Below, piece by piece: positions 12,574 through 13,772 of a stretch of 13,772 nucleotides of DNA. The DNA comes from an uncultured Bacteroidota bacterium (GTDB taxonomy: Bacteria > Bacteroidota > Bacteroidia > Chitinophagales > Chitinophagaceae). How positions within the stretch are numbered: the stretch's first letter is position 1; each line of letters starts with the position of its first letter. Below the pieces are notes generated by a model. The model was not told where the DNA came from, ran no database searches, and saw only the letters and a list, made by a program, of their open reading frames with translations. The stretch covers positions 1 to 13,772 of the forward strand of contig CAMLEX010000038.1 of assembly GCA_946479055.1 (NCBI GenBank). Reading direction: 5' to 3'. The translations under genes were made by a program, and so were the position numbers.

Positions 12574-13533
12574 TCATAAAAATTTATGCTGGGGCTGATT
12601 GGGTGTATTAGAAATATCATAGGAAAAAAAACTAAGTATTAATTGAATACCTACAATGATCGGCACAACAGATAACATGATAGTACCCGTTGGAGTAGTT
12701 AATCCCAAATGGGCATTACGAATCCAATTATAAATTCCAAAATAACTCCCGAATAACAATAAAAGATTCCCGAAAACCAGTTCCAGCGTAGCGATCGAAA
12801 AGTCACGTAAAAAATAATTATAGAAAATTCTTTTATTGAAATTTTTAAAATGCTTAAACAAAAATTCACCTAAAATTCTGTGTATTTTCAGATTGCTTTT
12901 TTCATCTCCATACACAGCATCCATTGGTAAATCTATTACATGGGCTCTGACGGTATTTAATCTGAAAAGCATATCGGTTTCAAAAAAATAACGTTCGCTT
13001 ATTTTGTCAAATGGAAGTTTATTGGCGATTTTGGCATGTATTGCCGTATATCCATTAGTAGGATCAAAAATATTCCAGTACCCGGAAGAGAGTTTTGACA
13101 TAAAAGATAAAACCAAATTACCAGCTAATCTTATAAACGGCATTCGTCTTATATATCGCATATCATAAAATCTATTTCCCTTTGTATAATCCGCATAACC
13201 TGAAGCAATAGGTGCAATAAATTTTCGTATCAGGCTGGGGTTCATTTGTCCATCTCCATCCAGCTTAACGATAATATCTGCTCCATCTTTAATGGCTTCT
13301 CCATATCCTCTGAGTACAGCTCCTCCAACACCTTTATTCACCTCATTATATACTATTCTAACTCTTTTGTCTACACAATTGTCCGCAACAAATTGCCCCG
13401 ATTTTTCCGGGCAAAAATCATCTACAACATAAATTAAATCACATTCTTCTCCGATGGATTCTATTACCTGAAGTATGTGTTTGGTTACTTTGTATGAGGG
13501 AATTACAACTGCTATTTTTGCATTATTGAACAT
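12574..13533 (-). CDS. DPM1-like GT2 glycosyltransferase with two C-terminal membrane helices
   Basis: 319 residues. The N-terminal GT-A domain (about 1-235) has IAVVIPSYKVTKHILQVI (7-24), VVDDFCPEKSG (36-46), NEVNKGVGGAVLRGY (63-77) and the metal-binding LDGDGQMNP (91-99), all typical of the dolichyl-phosphate-mannose-synthase-like group, then FDPTNGY (156-162) and FFETDM (183-188). Two hydrophobic helices follow (about 246-268 and 283-304), as in bacterial polyprenyl-phosphate glycosyltransferases such as GtrB/ArnC-type enzymes. It probably transfers a hexose from a nucleotide sugar to undecaprenyl phosphate on the cytoplasmic face of the inner membrane, supplying a lipid-linked donor. The ATG at 13533 is the first plausible start. 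It heads the visible minus-strand run and is followed after 66 bases by the GT-C-like protein. Direct use of another lipid-linked acceptor cannot be excluded. Confidence 0.88.
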   Translation of the reverse strand: MFNNAKIAVVIPSYKVTKHILQVIESIGEECDLIYVVDDFCPEKSGQFVADNCVDKRVRIVYNEVNKGVGGAVLRGYGEAIKDGADIIVKLDGDGQMNPSLIRKFIAPIASGYADYTKGNRFYDMRYIRRMPFIRLAGNLVLSFMSKLSSGYWNIFDPTNGYTAIHAKIANKLPFDKISERYFFETDMLFRLNTVRAHVIDLPMDAVYGDEKSNLKIHRILGEFLFKHFKNFNKRIFYNYFLRDFSIATLELVFGNLLLLFGSYFGIYNWIRNAHLGLTTPTGTIMLSVVPIIVGIQLILSFFSYDISNTPNQPQHKFL

Positions 13534-13565
13534 CAGATTATTTATCGCTTATTTTCAATCACTTT

Positions 13566-13585
13566 TTTTTCTTAATTAAGAAAAA
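13566..13585. promoter_or_regulatory. 20-base perfect palindrome upstream of the exporter operon
   Basis: The palindrome has five T, the core CTTAATTAAG, then five A, and its left edge lies 32 bases upstream of the DPM1-like gene start. It could be a protein-binding operator or a weak bidirectional terminator/attenuator hairpin with T tracts on both strands. It has no loop bases and little G+C, so an mRNA hairpin would be weak. The surrounding gap (13534-13674) is A/T-rich, and I see no exact TAnnTTTG on the minus strand there. Confidence 0.35.
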
Positions 13586-13674
13586 CAACTCCCTTTCGCC
13601 TACCAAATATTTATATTTTTCCTGTTTTTCCTATACCAAAACATTACTTATTACATTTTGTGAAAGATAAATTT

Positions 13675-13770
13675 TCAAATGTATGCCCGCACAGTTTCCA
13701 GTCCTAATACATACATAAGATTACCTGTTGTTTGATCCCGCAATATATTTACATTTTCAGGAAGGGCATG
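13675..13770 (-). CDS. Possible 3' end of an upstream minus-strand gene (cut by right edge)
   Basis: On the minus strand one frame is open from the window edge to a TGA at 13675-13677, giving 31 codons ending in GNLMYVLGLETVRAYI. The other two minus frames and all three plus frames contain stops in this stretch. The residue mix looks protein-like, and a same-strand gene before the operon would fit a longer polysaccharide cluster. The piece is too short to assign a family, and a chance open frame of this length is not rare. Confidence 0.35.
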   Translation of the reverse strand, partial: HALPENVNILRDQTTGNLMYVLGLETVRAYI

Positions 13771-13772
13771 CC

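Noticed and set aside
1..13772. CRISPR arrays, tRNA/rRNA genes, insertion sequences, toxin-antitoxin or defence genes
   Set aside because: I looked on both strands and saw no regularly spaced repeats, no cloverleaf-like segments, and no transposase, recombinase or nuclease motifs.

Overview
The window looks like a chromosomal piece of a Bacteroidota bacterium, most likely Chitinophagaceae or a near relative. This rests on three things: a GH3-family acyl-adenylate enzyme of the bacteroidete type, starts preceded by A/T-rich leaders instead of Shine-Dalgarno sequences, and an exact match to the Bacteroidota promoter form (TTTG, then TAnnTTTG) at 2724-2756. Placement is from recall of family sequences, not from a search.

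Layout. (1) 3-1885, plus strand: the 3' part of a GH3-like gene, cut by the left edge, then fabG. (2) 1823-2662, minus strand: a WaaE/KdtX-like GT2 glycosyltransferase whose 3' end overlaps fabG tail-to-tail by 63 bases. (3) 2783-4072, plus strand: a Wzy_C/O-antigen-ligase protein, divergent from the GT2 gene across a short intergenic region holding a promoter and a dyad. (4) 13533 down to 4069, minus strand: one compact run of eight genes. In transcription order these are a DPM1-like GT2 with two C-terminal membrane helices, a large GT-C-like membrane protein with a periplasmic tail, a SAM methyltransferase, an RgpF-family glycosyltransferase, an unrecognised coiled-coil protein, a GT4-GT2 fusion, and the Wzm and Wzt subunits of a polysaccharide ABC exporter. 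(5) 13534-13772: a promoter-proximal stretch with a 20-base palindrome, and possibly the last 31 codons of another minus-strand gene.

Together regions 2-4 read as a surface polysaccharide (probably LPS O-antigen) locus of the ABC-transporter-dependent type. Cytoplasmic glycosyltransferases build the chain, Wzm/Wzt exports it, and the Wzy_C protein probably ligates it to lipid A-core, to which the WaaE-like enzyme may add sugar. The DPM1-like GT2 plus GT-C pair suggests an added periplasmic glycosylation step using a polyprenyl-phosphate sugar. The methyltransferase and the coiled-coil protein could take part in capping or length control, which would matter because this Wzt lacks the C-terminal glycan-binding domain. 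No initiating phosphoglycosyltransferase and no nucleotide-sugar genes are present, so the locus probably continues beyond the right edge or is split.

I saw no tRNA, rRNA, CRISPR array, insertion sequence or transposase. Apart from the pieces named above, no stretch over 300 bases lacks a gene.
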